A DNA stretch of 64,000 nucleotides from Bacillus sp. OV166 (GTDB lineage Bacteria > Bacillota > Bacilli > Bacillales > Cytobacillaceae). The DNA lies in NCBI RefSeq assembly GCF_900177675.1, contig NZ_FXWM01000001.1, forward strand, positions 4,597,001 to 4,661,000, given 5' to 3'. Positions within the stretch are counted from its first letter, which is position 1. The number at the start of each line of letters is the position of its first letter. The translations under genes and the position numbers were made by a program. The notes under the pieces were generated by a model, which was not told the origin of the DNA, made no database searches, and saw only the letters and a program-made list of their open reading frames with translations. Shown piece by piece: positions 40,895 to 49,816 of this stretch.

Positions 40895-42282
40895 TTCTCA
40901 CCCTCCAAGAAAGAATTAAGTTTATTTATTGTCTCTTGATATTCGGACTCTGGATTTGAGTCATAAACGATACCAGCCCCTGCCTGTATATATGCTGAAC
41001 CCTCTTTTAAAATCATCGTTCGGATGGCAAGGGCAAAATCCATATTTCCGTCTGCTGATAAATAACCAACAGCCCCTGAATATAACCCTCGTTTTGATTT
41101 TTCCAAGGAGTTAATAATCTCCATTGCCCGAACCTTCGGGGCTCCTGAAACAGTCCCAGCGGGCAGGCAGGCCGCGAGGGCATCTATTGCTGTTTTATCA
41201 GCATTTAACTGCCCGCTTACTTCAGAGACAAGATGCATCACATGCCGGTATTTTTCTACCGCCATATACTTATCTACTTGAACGGAACCAAAATCGCAGA
41301 TCTTGCCAAGATCATTTCTGCCGAGGTCAACAAGCATCTTATGCTCAGCAAGTTCTTTTTCATCATTTTTTAATTCCTTTTCAATCAACAAATCTTCATC
41401 GTTTGTTTTCCCACGTCTTTTGGTCCCTGCAATTGGGTTTGAAATAACTGTGTTGGCTCTTGTTTTAATTAAACTTTCAGGGGATGATCCAATGACGGTA
41501 TAAGCATCAAAATCAATATAAAACATATAAGGAGTAGGATTATTCGCACGATGTTTACGATATAGCGATAATGGTTCTCCGTTAAATGTTGATTTCATTC
41601 GTCTCGAAAGGACTACTTGAAATATATCACCTGCTAAAATATGCTCCTTCGCCATTTCTACATTTTTGATAAAGTCTTCTTTGTTTGTTTCGGATTCAAA
41701 CCCTGAGAAATAAAATGGCTCCTCTGCTGGGTAGAAGGTAGGCTGTTTTAGCTCCTCTATCCTTTGATTGATTCTTTTTTCAATTAAAGCGTTATCGCTC
41801 TCCTTGGCTAAAGGACAACCACAAATCAAGACCTTGTCTTCAAGATGATCAAAGACAATAACTTCTTCATAAAACATTAAGTGTACATCCGGCATTTCCA
41901 TTCCATTTGAATATTCATCCCCAATTACTTCATATTGCCTGATAATGTCATACCCCACGTACCCGACCGCTCCTCCAATAAATGGAAAGGGAAACTTCTC
42001 TTCATAGCTCATTGGCGGCATAAGTTTTTTTAATATTTCGAGAGGGTTGCCTTTTAAAACTTTCTTTTCTCCATTCCGCTGAATAATCTCATTATTATCC
42101 CCCTTCGAAATAAGTTCGAAAGCTGGGTCTGCACCAATAAAGGAATATCGCCCAGAGTCATTGTACTTATGAGAACTTTCCAATAAGAACTTCTTTTTCC
42201 CGCTAATTTTTTGTAATATGGAGATTGGTGTAAGCATGTCTCCTTCGATCTCGTTTATGATATAACTAGGTTTAATTATCAT
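40891..42282 (-). CDS. trpE: Anthranilate synthase component I
   Basis: A 463-residue chorismate-using enzyme. The tryptophan feedback site LLESS is at residues 33-37, with the chorismate motifs GDIFQVVLSRR, IGSSPESL, PIAGTKRRGKT, LVDLGRNDLG and LPAGTVSGAPKVRAMEII. GAAAGGAG-type ribosome site before ATG 42282. It overlaps trpG by 4 bp and is the first gene after the T-box. Confidence 0.97.
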   Translation of the reverse strand: MIIKPSYIINEIEGDMLTPISILQKISGKKKFLLESSHKYNDSGRYSFIGADPAFELISKGDNNEIIQRNGEKKVLKGNPLEILKKLMPPMSYEEKFPFPFIGGAVGYVGYDIIRQYEVIGDEYSNGMEMPDVHLMFYEEVIVFDHLEDKVLICGCPLAKESDNALIEKRINQRIEELKQPTFYPAEEPFYFSGFESETNKEDFIKNVEMAKEHILAGDIFQVVLSRRMKSTFNGEPLSLYRKHRANNPTPYMFYIDFDAYTVIGSSPESLIKTRANTVISNPIAGTKRRGKTNDEDLLIEKELKNDEKELAEHKMLVDLGRNDLGKICDFGSVQVDKYMAVEKYRHVMHLVSEVSGQLNADKTAIDALAACLPAGTVSGAPKVRAMEIINSLEKSKRGLYSGAVGYLSADGNMDFALAIRTMILKEGSAYIQAGAGIVYDSNPESEYQETINKLNSFLEGEK

Positions 42283-42301
42283 GTTTCGACTCCTTTCTAA
42301 A

Positions 42302-42615
42302 TAAAAAAAAATCGTCCTCTATATGCGCAATTAATTACGCATATAGAGGACGATTCTATGGTCGTGGTGCCACCTCCGTTTGAAGCAGTGGATAAAACCT
42401 GCTTCCTCTTCAGATACGGAACAATCCGTTCGATATCCTATCCTTTTAACGGTGGAGTTCCGTGCATCCCTACTCTTACTTCAAGATGCCTCTCACAAGT
42501 CCATTCCACAAATCCTTTCTTATCGGGCTCCCACCTACCCCGACTCTCTTGGAAGAAATAAATTAGTGTACTCCTCTTGCTCAACGAGTTAATTATTAAA
42601 CTTTAGTGTTGTTTG
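42302..42615 (-). ncRNA. Tryptophan T-box riboswitch leader
   Basis: The leader reads on the minus strand from about 42615. Stem I has the distal GAGAG...GGTAGGTGGGAGCCC pattern. The specifier TGG (42503-42501) lies in GGAATGGACTTG and reads tryptophan. The T-box sequence GGTGGCACCACG at 42374-42363 pairs with the tRNA end. The terminator is the long stem CGTCCTCTATATGCG/CGCATATAGAGGACG and a run of eight or more T at 42303-42355. Uncharged tRNA-Trp should allow read-through into trpE. Confidence 0.95.
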
Positions 42616-42621
42616 ACTTTT

Positions 42622-42650
42622 ATCCTACGCAAATTCCAAGTGAAAGTCAA
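42622..42650 (-). promoter_or_regulatory. Promoter of the trp operon
   Basis: On the minus strand TTGACT (42650-42645), 17 bp and TAGGAT (42627-42622), giving a start near 42615. Confidence 0.75.
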
Positions 42651-42773
42651 GTGAAAGATTTAGAAAATTTCAAATCAATCCTTTTCCATTTAAAGGATGC
42701 CCTAACTAGGGTTTTTTGAAGTGATTAAGCGAATAGTAATAGTAGCAAATCATGAAGGCGGGATTGAAGATTA

Positions 42774-44060
42774 ATGGAACATATTGAACATTTAAGCCAA
42801 AATCCAAAAGCTGTAAAAAAGAAACAATCTGCAGCCGGACAAAAGCGGTCCAATGAGATATCTAATCAAAAGTGGGCAATCGTCTCACTGTCTTCCATTC
42901 CTTTAGTCATGACATTGGGAAATTCAATGTTAATACCAGTTCTACCTTCAATGGAAAAAAAATTATCAATTACATCTTTTCAAACGAGTATGATTATTAC
43001 TGTTTATTCGATTGTCGCCATTTTTTTAATACCTGTCGCAGGATACCTATCAGACCATATTGGTCGAAAAAAGGTTATTATCCCCAGTCTCATCATCGCC
43101 GGAATTGGCGGTTTAATTTCAGGATTTGCCTCATGGAAACTTGATGACGCCTATTGGATTATTTTAGCTGGCAGAGCACTGCAAGGGGTCGGAGCAGCAG
43201 GTGCGGCTCCTATTGTCATGCCATTGGTTGGTGATATGTTTAAAAACGAAGATGATGTCAGTTGTTGTTTGGGTCTAATTGAAACATCCAATACGTTTGG
43301 GAAAGTATTAAGTCCTATTTTAGGGGCTTTTCTAGCGGGATTCATATGGTTTTTGCCGTTTTTTTCATTCCCTGTATTTTGTGCCGTTTCCGTTGTGTTG
43401 ATCATATTTCTGGTCAAATGTCCAAAAACAACCGAGAAACCAATTCCTTTCAAAGAGTTTTTCATTAACGTGAAAAAAACCTTTACTGAAAAGGGCCGTT
43501 GGCTATACGGTATCTTTTTTATTGGTGGAATACTCATGCTAGTCCTTTTTGGGATTTTATTTTATCTTTCGGAAATTTTTGAAAAAGAATACAACATTAA
43601 GGATATTAAAAAGGGATTTTTTCTTGCATTACCACTAGGAGCACTTTGCCTATCATCGTTTATAAGCGGTAGGGTGATTAAGAAAAATAAAATATTGATG
43701 AAATGGATCACGTTTGCCGGAATCCTCGCAACAGCCTTATCCATTGGTGCACTATGGTTTTCGATTAAGCTTTGGTACATGATTACCATGTTTCTTATTA
43801 GCGGAATTGGAATCGGTGCAGGCCTTCCATGTCTAGACGCTTTAATTACCGAAGGCGTTGAAAAAGAAGAAAGAGGAACCATTTCATCAATTTATAGTTC
43901 CATGAGGTTTATTGGAGTTGCTGCTGGACCTCCGATTATTGCATTGTTATTAAAGCATGCGATCCATTGGATTTTTATCCTCTTAGGCAGTCTAAGTATC
44001 ATTGCTGCACTTGTCGCATTAATGGCTATAAAACCCAATGCACAAGGACAAAAGAGCTGA
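42774..44060 (+). CDS. MFS transporter, drug/metabolite exporter type
   Basis: A 428-residue twelve-helix major facilitator with a basic N-terminal cytosolic extension of about 35 residues. Motif A is GYLSDHIGRKKVI, and helix 4 has LAGRALQGVGAAGAAPIVMPLVGD. LIETSNTFGKVLSPILGAFL is the helix 5 antiporter-like motif C region. These features belong to the drug:H+ antiporter group. No adjacent regulator or resistance gene indicates the substrate. AAGGCGGG lies before the ATG. Confidence 0.85.
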   Translation: MEHIEHLSQNPKAVKKKQSAAGQKRSNEISNQKWAIVSLSSIPLVMTLGNSMLIPVLPSMEKKLSITSFQTSMIITVYSIVAIFLIPVAGYLSDHIGRKKVIIPSLIIAGIGGLISGFASWKLDDAYWIILAGRALQGVGAAGAAPIVMPLVGDMFKNEDDVSCCLGLIETSNTFGKVLSPILGAFLAGFIWFLPFFSFPVFCAVSVVLIIFLVKCPKTTEKPIPFKEFFINVKKTFTEKGRWLYGIFFIGGILMLVLFGILFYLSEIFEKEYNIKDIKKGFFLALPLGALCLSSFISGRVIKKNKILMKWITFAGILATALSIGALWFSIKLWYMITMFLISGIGIGAGLPCLDALITEGVEKEERGTISSIYSSMRFIGVAAGPPIIALLLKHAIHWIFILLGSLSIIAALVALMAIKPNAQGQKS

Positions 44061-44085
44061 GGAATCCCTCAGCTCTTTCATTTTG
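44051..44085. terminator. Bidirectional terminator between the MFS gene and fruA
   Basis: AAAGAGCTGAGG-AATC-CCTCAGCTCTTT overlaps the MFS stop and is followed by CATTTT. Confidence 0.88.
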
Positions 44086-44088
44086 TAA

Positions 44089-45951
44089 TTATTTCACTGG
44101 TTTTTTTAAGAAACCGATTAATAGTGCTGATACAACTGATCCAACTAAAATAGCTAGTGCGTAAAGAAGGGCACCATTTTCAACCAATGGGACTACAAAT
44201 ATTCCACCGTGTGGTGCACGGAGACCAATTCCGAACGCCATTGAAAGTGCACCTGCGATGGCTGAGCCTGCCATAACGGAAGGAATGACACGCAATGGGT
44301 CTGCTGCTGCAAATGGGATTGCCCCTTCGGTAATGAAGGATAAGCCCATTACATAACACGCTTTACCAGCATCTCTGTCTTGGTCATTAAATTTATTTTT
44401 GAAGAATGTCGTTGCAAGAGCAATTGCTAGCGGTGGCACCATACCAGCAGCCATAATCGCTGCCATCGGCTCATAAACACCACTTGCTAATAAACCTGTT
44501 CCAAATACATAGGCTGCTTTATTCACTGGACCACCCATATCAAAGGACATCATCAGTCCAAGCACAATCCCTAATAGTACAGCATTACCCGTTCCAAGTC
44601 CTGTCAACCAATCCGCAATTGTTCCATTAAGCCAGGCAACTGGTTTATTCACTACATAAAGCATAATGAATCCTGTAATGGCAATTCCAAAAAGAGGGTA
44701 TAATAAGATACTTTTAATACCTTCTAAAGATCTAGGCAGTCCGGCAAATACTTTTTTCAGAAGAAGGACAACATAACCAGCGAGAAAACCCGCAACTAAG
44801 CCTCCAAGGAAGCCTGCTCCGCCACTTGCTGCCATCATACCGCCTACCATACCTGGAGCAAAACCTGGACGGTCTGCAATACTAAGGGCAATAAATCCTG
44901 CAAGAACAGGTACAATAAGCCCAAATGCGTTGCCGCCGCCAATCGTCATTAATGCTTCTGAGATTTGGTTATAAGATGGATCGTCAGGCTTAAAGGAGTT
45001 ATAACCAAACATAAAACAAATTGCAATTAGAATTCCACCGCCGACAACAAACGGAAGCATGTTGGAAACACCATTCATTAGGTGCTTATAAAAGCCTGTA
45101 CGTGACCCTTTTTGATCAGATCCGTTTTCACTTTGTCCGCCATTTCCTCGAAAAATAGGTGCATCCTGCTTTAGCGCTTTGTCAATTAATTGTTCTGGGC
45201 GACGAATTCCTTCTGCTACTGCTGCTTGAATGACATGCTTGCCGTTGAATCGTTCCATTTCCACATTGATATCTGCAGCAATAATGACTGCTGTTGCATT
45301 TTCAATTTCCTCTTTTGTGAGGACATTTTTTGCGCCGCCAGAGCCATTGGTTTCAACCTTAATATCTACACCCATTTCAGCTGCTTTTGCTTTTAAGGAG
45401 TCGGCGGCCATATAGGTATGTGCAATACCAGTTGGACATCCTGTAACAGCAACAATTGAATTCTTTTTACTTATTGTTACTGTTTCTTGTTTTTCTTCTT
45501 TATCATTTCGGTTAATGGTGTCAATGATTTCTTCAGGAGTGGTTGCCTTTAGAAGATCGTATCGGACTTCCGCTTTCATTAACAAACCAGAGAGTCGAGC
45601 TAATGCTTCTAAATGTGTATTATTCGCACCATCTGGAGCAGCAATCATAAAAAATAGATGTGCCGGTTTACCGTCCAATGATTCATAATCAACACCTGCA
45701 GCTGATTTACCAAAGACAATAGCGGCTTCTTTCACTACTTTTGTTTTAGCATGCGGGATTGCGATCCCATCCCCAATTCCAGTTGTACTTTGCTCTTCAC
45801 GCTTTAGAATCGCTGCTTTAAATTCAGTACGATCCGATATTTTCCCCGCATTAAAAAGAACATCAACCAGTTGATTAATCGTGGCTTCTTTTTGATTGCC
45901 TTCAATATTTAAAAGAATCGTATTTTTTGATAACAATTCAGTAATTTTCAT
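44089..45951 (-). CDS. fruA: Fructose PTS transporter, EIIABC fusion
   Basis: A 620-residue phosphotransferase permease that imports fructose as fructose-1-phosphate. The EIIA domain (about 1-150) has its phospho-histidine in GIGDGIAIPHAKT. EIIB (about 165-265) has its phospho-cysteine in VAVTGCPTGIAHTYMAADSL. The EIIC membrane domain (from about 290) shows GGGILIAICFM, GFLGGLVAGFLAGYVVLLL and ITEGAIPFAAADP. It follows fruK by 13 bp. Confidence 0.97.
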   Translation of the reverse strand: MKITELLSKNTILLNIEGNQKEATINQLVDVLFNAGKISDRTEFKAAILKREEQSTTGIGDGIAIPHAKTKVVKEAAIVFGKSAAGVDYESLDGKPAHLFFMIAAPDGANNTHLEALARLSGLLMKAEVRYDLLKATTPEEIIDTINRNDKEEKQETVTISKKNSIVAVTGCPTGIAHTYMAADSLKAKAAEMGVDIKVETNGSGGAKNVLTKEEIENATAVIIAADINVEMERFNGKHVIQAAVAEGIRRPEQLIDKALKQDAPIFRGNGGQSENGSDQKGSRTGFYKHLMNGVSNMLPFVVGGGILIAICFMFGYNSFKPDDPSYNQISEALMTIGGGNAFGLIVPVLAGFIALSIADRPGFAPGMVGGMMAASGGAGFLGGLVAGFLAGYVVLLLKKVFAGLPRSLEGIKSILLYPLFGIAITGFIMLYVVNKPVAWLNGTIADWLTGLGTGNAVLLGIVLGLMMSFDMGGPVNKAAYVFGTGLLASGVYEPMAAIMAAGMVPPLAIALATTFFKNKFNDQDRDAGKACYVMGLSFITEGAIPFAAADPLRVIPSVMAGSAIAGALSMAFGIGLRAPHGGIFVVPLVENGALLYALAILVGSVVSALLIGFLKKPVK

Positions 45952-45964
45952 GGTTTTCTCTCCC

Positions 45965-46879
45965 TTAACGAATCTCTTTTATATGAACTTGTGGAAGGAG
46001 TTCTTCTACTTTTTCCTTAGTACATAAACCTAGTGAAAAGGCTGTTGCACTACCTGATGCCACACTGTAACGAAATGCTTCTTCAATATTTCTGGTCCGC
46101 ACGTAGGCAGCCAGGAAACCAGCGACCATGGAGTCCCCTGCCCCAACTGAATTTTTCACTTTCCCTTTTGGAACTTCCGCAAAAAGTGTCATTCCGTTAT
46201 TTATCAGTACCGCTCCTGCGCCTGCAAGAGAAATAATTACATTTTTCGCTCCCATATCCACGAGTCTTTTTCCATATGGGATGACTTCATCTGGGCTAGC
46301 AATGGTGGTGTCAAATAATTCCCCCAGTTCATGATGATTCGGTTTGATTAAAAATGGGTTATAAGGAAGAACCTTTTTTAATAAATCACCTTCAGCATCA
46401 ACAACAAATTCTGCTCCACTTTCACTGCAAATTTTCACTAATTCCTCATAGGTTGTTTTAGGTAAGCTAGCGGGGATACTTCCAGCTAGGACTAATAGAT
46501 CATCTGCTCCTAATTGGTGAATTTTTTGTTTAAGAAGTTTGAAGTTTTGTTCTGAAATATTTGGACCGATAGCATTAATTTCTGACTCTTGACTGGTCTT
46601 AATCTTTACATTGATTCGAGTATCTTCATCAACCTGAACAAAGTCTGTATCAATTTTTTCATTATGAAGATATTGCTCAATATAAGCTCCAGTAAAACCA
46701 CCAATAAATCCAAGTGCCTTACTTTTGGTACCAAATTGGTTTAATACCGTTGAGACATTTATCCCTTTTCCACCAGGAAACTTCGCCTCATTTATTGTTC
46801 GATTTAATTCTCCTATCTGAAAGCTCTCTAATTTGACTATATAGTCAACTGACGGGTTTAAAGTTAATGTATATATCAT
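45965..46879 (-). CDS. fruK: 1-phosphofructokinase
   Basis: A 304-residue PfkB-family sugar kinase that makes fructose-1,6-bisphosphate. MIYTLTLNPSVDYIV and FPGGKGINVSTVLNQFG are the start and first PfkB signature. The second signature, with the catalytic aspartate, is VKNSVGAGDSMVAGFLA. Start overlaps the fruR stop (ATGA). Confidence 0.97.
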   Translation of the reverse strand: MIYTLTLNPSVDYIVKLESFQIGELNRTINEAKFPGGKGINVSTVLNQFGTKSKALGFIGGFTGAYIEQYLHNEKIDTDFVQVDEDTRINVKIKTSQESEINAIGPNISEQNFKLLKQKIHQLGADDLLVLAGSIPASLPKTTYEELVKICSESGAEFVVDAEGDLLKKVLPYNPFLIKPNHHELGELFDTTIASPDEVIPYGKRLVDMGAKNVIISLAGAGAVLINNGMTLFAEVPKGKVKNSVGAGDSMVAGFLAAYVRTRNIEEAFRYSVASGSATAFSLGLCTKEKVEELLPQVHIKEIR

Positions 46880-47628
46880 GATGTCACTACCTTTATAGTT
46901 GTTCTATTTACGTATTGCTTCTGTGTTTCGTCATCTACATCATTAGTGATAATAGTTGCTTCATGGATATCGGCAATTTTGGCAAACGAGATTTCAGAAA
47001 ACTTTGTATTATCTGCTAAAACATAGGTTTCTCTTGAAAGAGACATTGCTTTTTGCTTCACCATTGCTTCCTCCTGGTCTGGAGTTGTAAATCCAAATTG
47101 TGGATGGATGCCATTAACACCTATGAAACATTTATCAAAACGGTAGAGGTCTAAGCCTACGAAGGCTCCCCTTCCGATGAAAGCATTTGTATTCGACTTC
47201 GCCAAACCGCCAATTAAATAGGTCGATATGCCTTTTTCTAATAGTGGCTTTAAATGCATTAATCCATTCGTGACAACAACGATTTCCTTTAATGGCAGGA
47301 ATTCAATCATTTCAATCACAGTGGACCCAGCATCAAGATAAATACAATCACCTTCCTCCACTAAATTCGCTGCAAATTGAGCAACCAATCGTTTTTCTTG
47401 AAGGTTTTTGGAGGATTTCTCAATCATACTTGGCTCTTGAAGTTTCCCCTGTAATCTTGAGGCACCTCCATGGATCCTCTTTAGAAATTTTTGGTCTTCT
47501 AGCAAAGAGAGGTCTCTTCGAATTGTTGACTCCGAAGACTCGGTTAACTCCATAATTTCATTGATTTTAATAACATTTTTATCTTTTAACAATTGTAGTA
47601 TAATTCGATGACGTTCTGGTGTTAACAA
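46876..47628 (-). CDS. fruR: DeoR-family repressor of the fructose operon
   Basis: A 250-residue regulator. The N-terminal DeoR helix-turn-helix is TPERHRIILQLLKDKNVIKI, then ESTIRRDLSLLEDQ and LKRIHGGA. The C-terminal effector domain has GDCIYLDAGSTVIEMIEFLP and VVTNGLMHL. The start is TTG at 47628, with GGTGG upstream and MLTPERH matching the family start; longer readings run through the cre site. Likely effector is fructose-1-phosphate. Confidence 0.93.
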   Translation of the reverse strand: MLTPERHRIILQLLKDKNVIKINEIMELTESSESTIRRDLSLLEDQKFLKRIHGGASRLQGKLQEPSMIEKSSKNLQEKRLVAQFAANLVEEGDCIYLDAGSTVIEMIEFLPLKEIVVVTNGLMHLKPLLEKGISTYLIGGLAKSNTNAFIGRGAFVGLDLYRFDKCFIGVNGIHPQFGFTTPDQEEAMVKQKAMSLSRETYVLADNTKFSEISFAKIADIHEATIITNDVDDETQKQYVNRTTIKVVTS

Positions 47629-47671
47629 GTCATCACCACCTATTTTTTTATTCTTCTTAAGTACATAATAC

Positions 47672-47735
47672 TGAAAACGATTGCAAAAATCAATCATTTT
47701 CTTTCAAAATCATTCATAAATTGAATGATTTTGAA
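47672..47735 (-). promoter_or_regulatory. cre site and probable FruR operator of fruRKA
   Basis: TGAAAACGATTGCA (47672-47685) fits the CcpA cre consensus TGWAANCG-rich pattern. The perfect inverted repeat TTCAAAATCATTC (47703-47715) / GAATGATTTTGAA (47723-47735), with a 7-bp spacer, is the best candidate for the FruR operator. Both lie upstream of the TTG start. Confidence 0.7.
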
Positions 47736-47811
47736 CGTTATTTGAATTTTCTTCTATTCCTTACATATTCTTTCAATAAACTCGACGTTTTATCGTGTTT
47801 ATAATAATATA

Positions 47812-47845
47812 AAAACCGCCAGAAAAAATTTCTGGCGGTTTTTGC
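47812..47845. terminator. Terminator downstream of the ferredoxin remnant
   Basis: AAAAACCGCCAGAAA-AAA-TTTCTGGCGGTTTTT, a near-perfect stem that insulates fruRKA from the gene remnant before it. Confidence 0.9.
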
Positions 47846-47852
47846 ATGTTCT

Positions 47853-48282
47853 TTATTGATACGGACTTAACCATTCAGGGTCCCTATTAATACATAGAGG
47901 ACATTTCTCTCTTGCAAACTGAAAGGTAGAAAAGGACTGCCCACAATCTATGCATTTTTTTGTATGAAAAGGCTAGCCTGTATCCCTTATTTTCTTTATT
48001 TCTGGTATTATTTGAACTGCATTTTCTAAACAAATATTGGAACAATCTGTACAGTTTACACACTTCTCGCTTTTAATTTTTTAAAAATGAGTCCTTTATA
48101 CTAAACACTTTTTGCGAACATAATGAAAAACAGGCTTTACATAGAGTACATTTTCGTATTTCAAATAATAACTTGCCATTAGCAGGCATCATAAATAGCA
48201 AATGGAGGAGCTTATAAAATTTTTTCCTTGATAAGAAAAACGGCTGTAACTGAATATGTATTGGCACTGTCGTTGTTGTCAT
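47853..48282 (-). pseudogene. Broken 4Fe-4S ferredoxin-type gene
   Basis: From ATG 48282, with AAGGAGAG upstream, the frame runs to CTLCKACFSLC, a 4Fe-4S cluster motif, and stops at TAA 48075-48073. A shift of one base gives CVNCTDCSNIC, a second cluster motif. An in-frame TAG follows (near 47974-47972), and the same frame then continues as KKCIDCGQSF...KCPLC, a zinc-ribbon or rubredoxin-like tail ending at 47853. Three cysteine modules in order show a former ferredoxin of about 143 residues, broken by one frameshift and one nonsense codon. Two separate short genes are less likely, because the downstream pieces have no start sites. Confidence 0.72.
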
Positions 48283-48299
48283 CAATTCTCTCTCCTTAC

Positions 48300-48317
48300 T
48301 TGTGAAACAATTCACAT
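48300..48317. promoter_or_regulatory. Fnr/Rex-like palindrome
   Basis: TTGTGAAACAATTCACAT contains a perfect TGTGA-N6-TCACA and matches all but the last base of a Rex box TTGTGAA-N4-TTCACAA. It lies 18 bp before the ferredoxin remnant's ATG. A -10-like TATAAA just upstream would place the box at +1, a repressor position, which favours Rex over Fnr. Confidence 0.6.
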
Positions 48318-48571
48318 GAATATTTATAACCTGTTACTCACTTTTCCTATAAACCCATTTGTTTTTTTACAGATATATCTTACCTTATTCTTGCAATATA
48401 ATAATCCCATTTATGGAATTATTCACATTTATTTCAAATTGATTTGAAATTATTATGTAAAATTAACACTATTCGAGAAAAATATTAATAACAGTGCTAC
48501 TTCTAGTTTTTCTTGTTGATTTAAATATGTGTATAATAATTAGGATGAATAATTTGAAGAGGATGATACAC

Positions 48572-48856
48572 TTGAACATTACTGGACACTCAGTTGAAAA
48601 ATTGGAAGATCCATTCGGTTTATTATCAGGTGACCGATATGAGTTTTTCTTAGATCTTGATGTAGATGAAGAGGATGAGCTTTATTCGGATAAAGGAATT
48701 GGCCTAAGGGCCATTTTCGTCAGCGACGAAAATGGTGACAAAATAACCAACTTTTATCTTTATGAACAAGGGAGCGAAAAGGTGCTTGACTTTGATCTGG
48801 AAGAGGATGAAGAAGAACTGGTCCTTGCCTATTGTAAAGATAACGCAAAAGAATAA
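48572..48856 (+). CDS. DUF6509-like small acidic protein
   Basis: A 94-residue acidic protein, NITGHSVEKLEDPFGLLSGD, then YEFFLDLDVDEEDELYSDKG and LVLAYCKDN. It resembles a conserved family of Bacillus proteins of unknown function (named DUF6509 from memory). TTG 48572 with AGAGGATG upstream is preferred over earlier starts. TATAAT near 48533 is a likely -10 box. Confidence 0.68.
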   Translation: MNITGHSVEKLEDPFGLLSGDRYEFFLDLDVDEEDELYSDKGIGLRAIFVSDENGDKITNFYLYEQGSEKVLDFDLEEDEEELVLAYCKDNAKE

Positions 48857-48862
48857 TAAAAA

Positions 48863-48888
48863 GGCAGGGAGAATGAAACCTCCCTGCC
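48863..48888. terminator. Terminator between convergent genes
   Basis: GGCAGGGAG-AATGAAAC-CTCCCTGCC, a perfect 9-bp stem; T-runs are weak on the plus side. Confidence 0.75.
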
Positions 48889-48898
48889 GACAATTTGA

Positions 48899-49102
48899 TC
48901 ACATAAAATTCTTACTATGATTGTGAATTACTTGCAATTCTTTAGTACTTTCAGTCATTTCACTTTTGCAGATCGGACATAGTGGCACATCAGTGCTTTT
49001 AAAATTGTCGCGAATCCAGCATTTACAAGTCTCTGAACTACATACCCAAATTTTAGTTTCTTCTAATTTGATTTCCTCATCATTTTTTCTACCAAACGCC
49101 AA
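48899..49102 (-). CDS. ydjO: YdjO-like cold-inducible protein
   Basis: A 67-residue protein, MAFGRKNDEE, then KIWVCSSETCKCWIRDNFKS and PLCPICKSEMTES. The cysteine layout of YdjO (C-x4-C ... C-x2-C) suggests zinc binding. The start is TTG 49102 with AAGGGG upstream. It lies next to a cold-shock gene, which fits the cold-inducible label. A paralogue is at 14610-14795. Confidence 0.82.
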   Translation of the reverse strand: MAFGRKNDEEIKLEETKIWVCSSETCKCWIRDNFKSTDVPLCPICKSEMTESTKELQVIHNHSKNFM

Positions 49103-49245
49103 AACGATCACCCCTTGTAATTAGTGCATGACTGTTTTTAAATACTTAGTTTGCTAGCTAAATAATATGGAAAATATCAAATACATCATTTAGCAGTATC
49201 CTGTTGACTTTCAAACCATTCTAATTGTGCATAAATCATATATAT

Positions 49246-49285
49246 AAAAGGTGATGCTTAATCATGGTGCATCACCTTTTTTTAA
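49246..49285 (-). terminator. Terminator of the cold-shock gene
   Basis: AAAAGGTGATGC-TTAATCATGGT-GCATCACCTTTT, symmetrical with A and T tracts. Confidence 0.9.
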
Positions 49286-49290
49286 AAGAA

Positions 49291-49491
49291 TTAAACTGTT
49301 TTAACGTTAGAAGCTTGTGGTCCGCGAGCGCCTTCAACGATTTCAAAAGAAACTGATTGGCCCTCTTCTAAAGTTTTGAAGCCTTCTGATTGGATAGCTG
49401 AGAAGTGTACGAATACGTCTTGACCGCCTTCAGCTTCAATAAATCCAAATCCTTTTTCTGCATTAAACCATTTAACTTTACCGTTGTTCAT
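49291..49491 (-). CDS. cspB: Cold-shock protein (CspA/CspB family)
   Basis: A 66-residue single-stranded nucleic acid chaperone. RNP1 is KGFGFIEA and RNP2 is VFVHFSAI; the start NNGKVKWFNAEKGFGFI is diagnostic. GGGGG lies before the ATG. The mRNA leader is about 150 bases long (49492-49645), as in cold-shock genes whose 5' UTR responds to temperature. The exact paralogue (CspB, C or D) is not decided. Confidence 0.95.
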   Translation of the reverse strand: MNNGKVKWFNAEKGFGFIEAEGGQDVFVHFSAIQSEGFKTLEEGQSVSFEIVEGARGPQASNVKTV

Positions 49492-49651
49492 GGAAAAACC
49501 CCCAAAATATAGTTCACTTTTAATTTATCCTACATTTAAAAAAATAAAAAAGACGCACTAACACGTTTGGGCAATAGACATCACCCACATTTTCGTGCAG
49601 TTACGACTACTTAAACCAATAAATATTTAACTAACTTAAAAGCGTACCTTT

Positions 49652-49680
49652 ATTTTATCTCATTTCGGCTATTCAGTCAA
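49652..49680 (-). promoter_or_regulatory. Promoter of the cold-shock gene
   Basis: On the minus strand TTGACT (49680-49675), 17 bp and TAAAAT (49657-49652). The rest of 49681-49816 shows nothing beyond AT-rich spacer. Confidence 0.78.
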
Positions 49681-49816
49681 CAAAATTTCAAAAACTAGGA
49701 AATTCAGAGAATATATATCAGTTAAAAATATAATAGTTTCCTATCACTCACCAGCAGTCAGATTTTTTACTTTGGGGGTGAATTGTATTCCAAGAGCAAT
49801 GAACCCCAAATTGAGT

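Noticed and set aside
47972..48075. Pyrrolysine or selenocysteine recoding in the ferredoxin remnant
   Set aside because: The in-frame codon is TAG, not TGA; there is also a one-base frameshift, and pyrrolysine systems are not expected in Bacillaceae.
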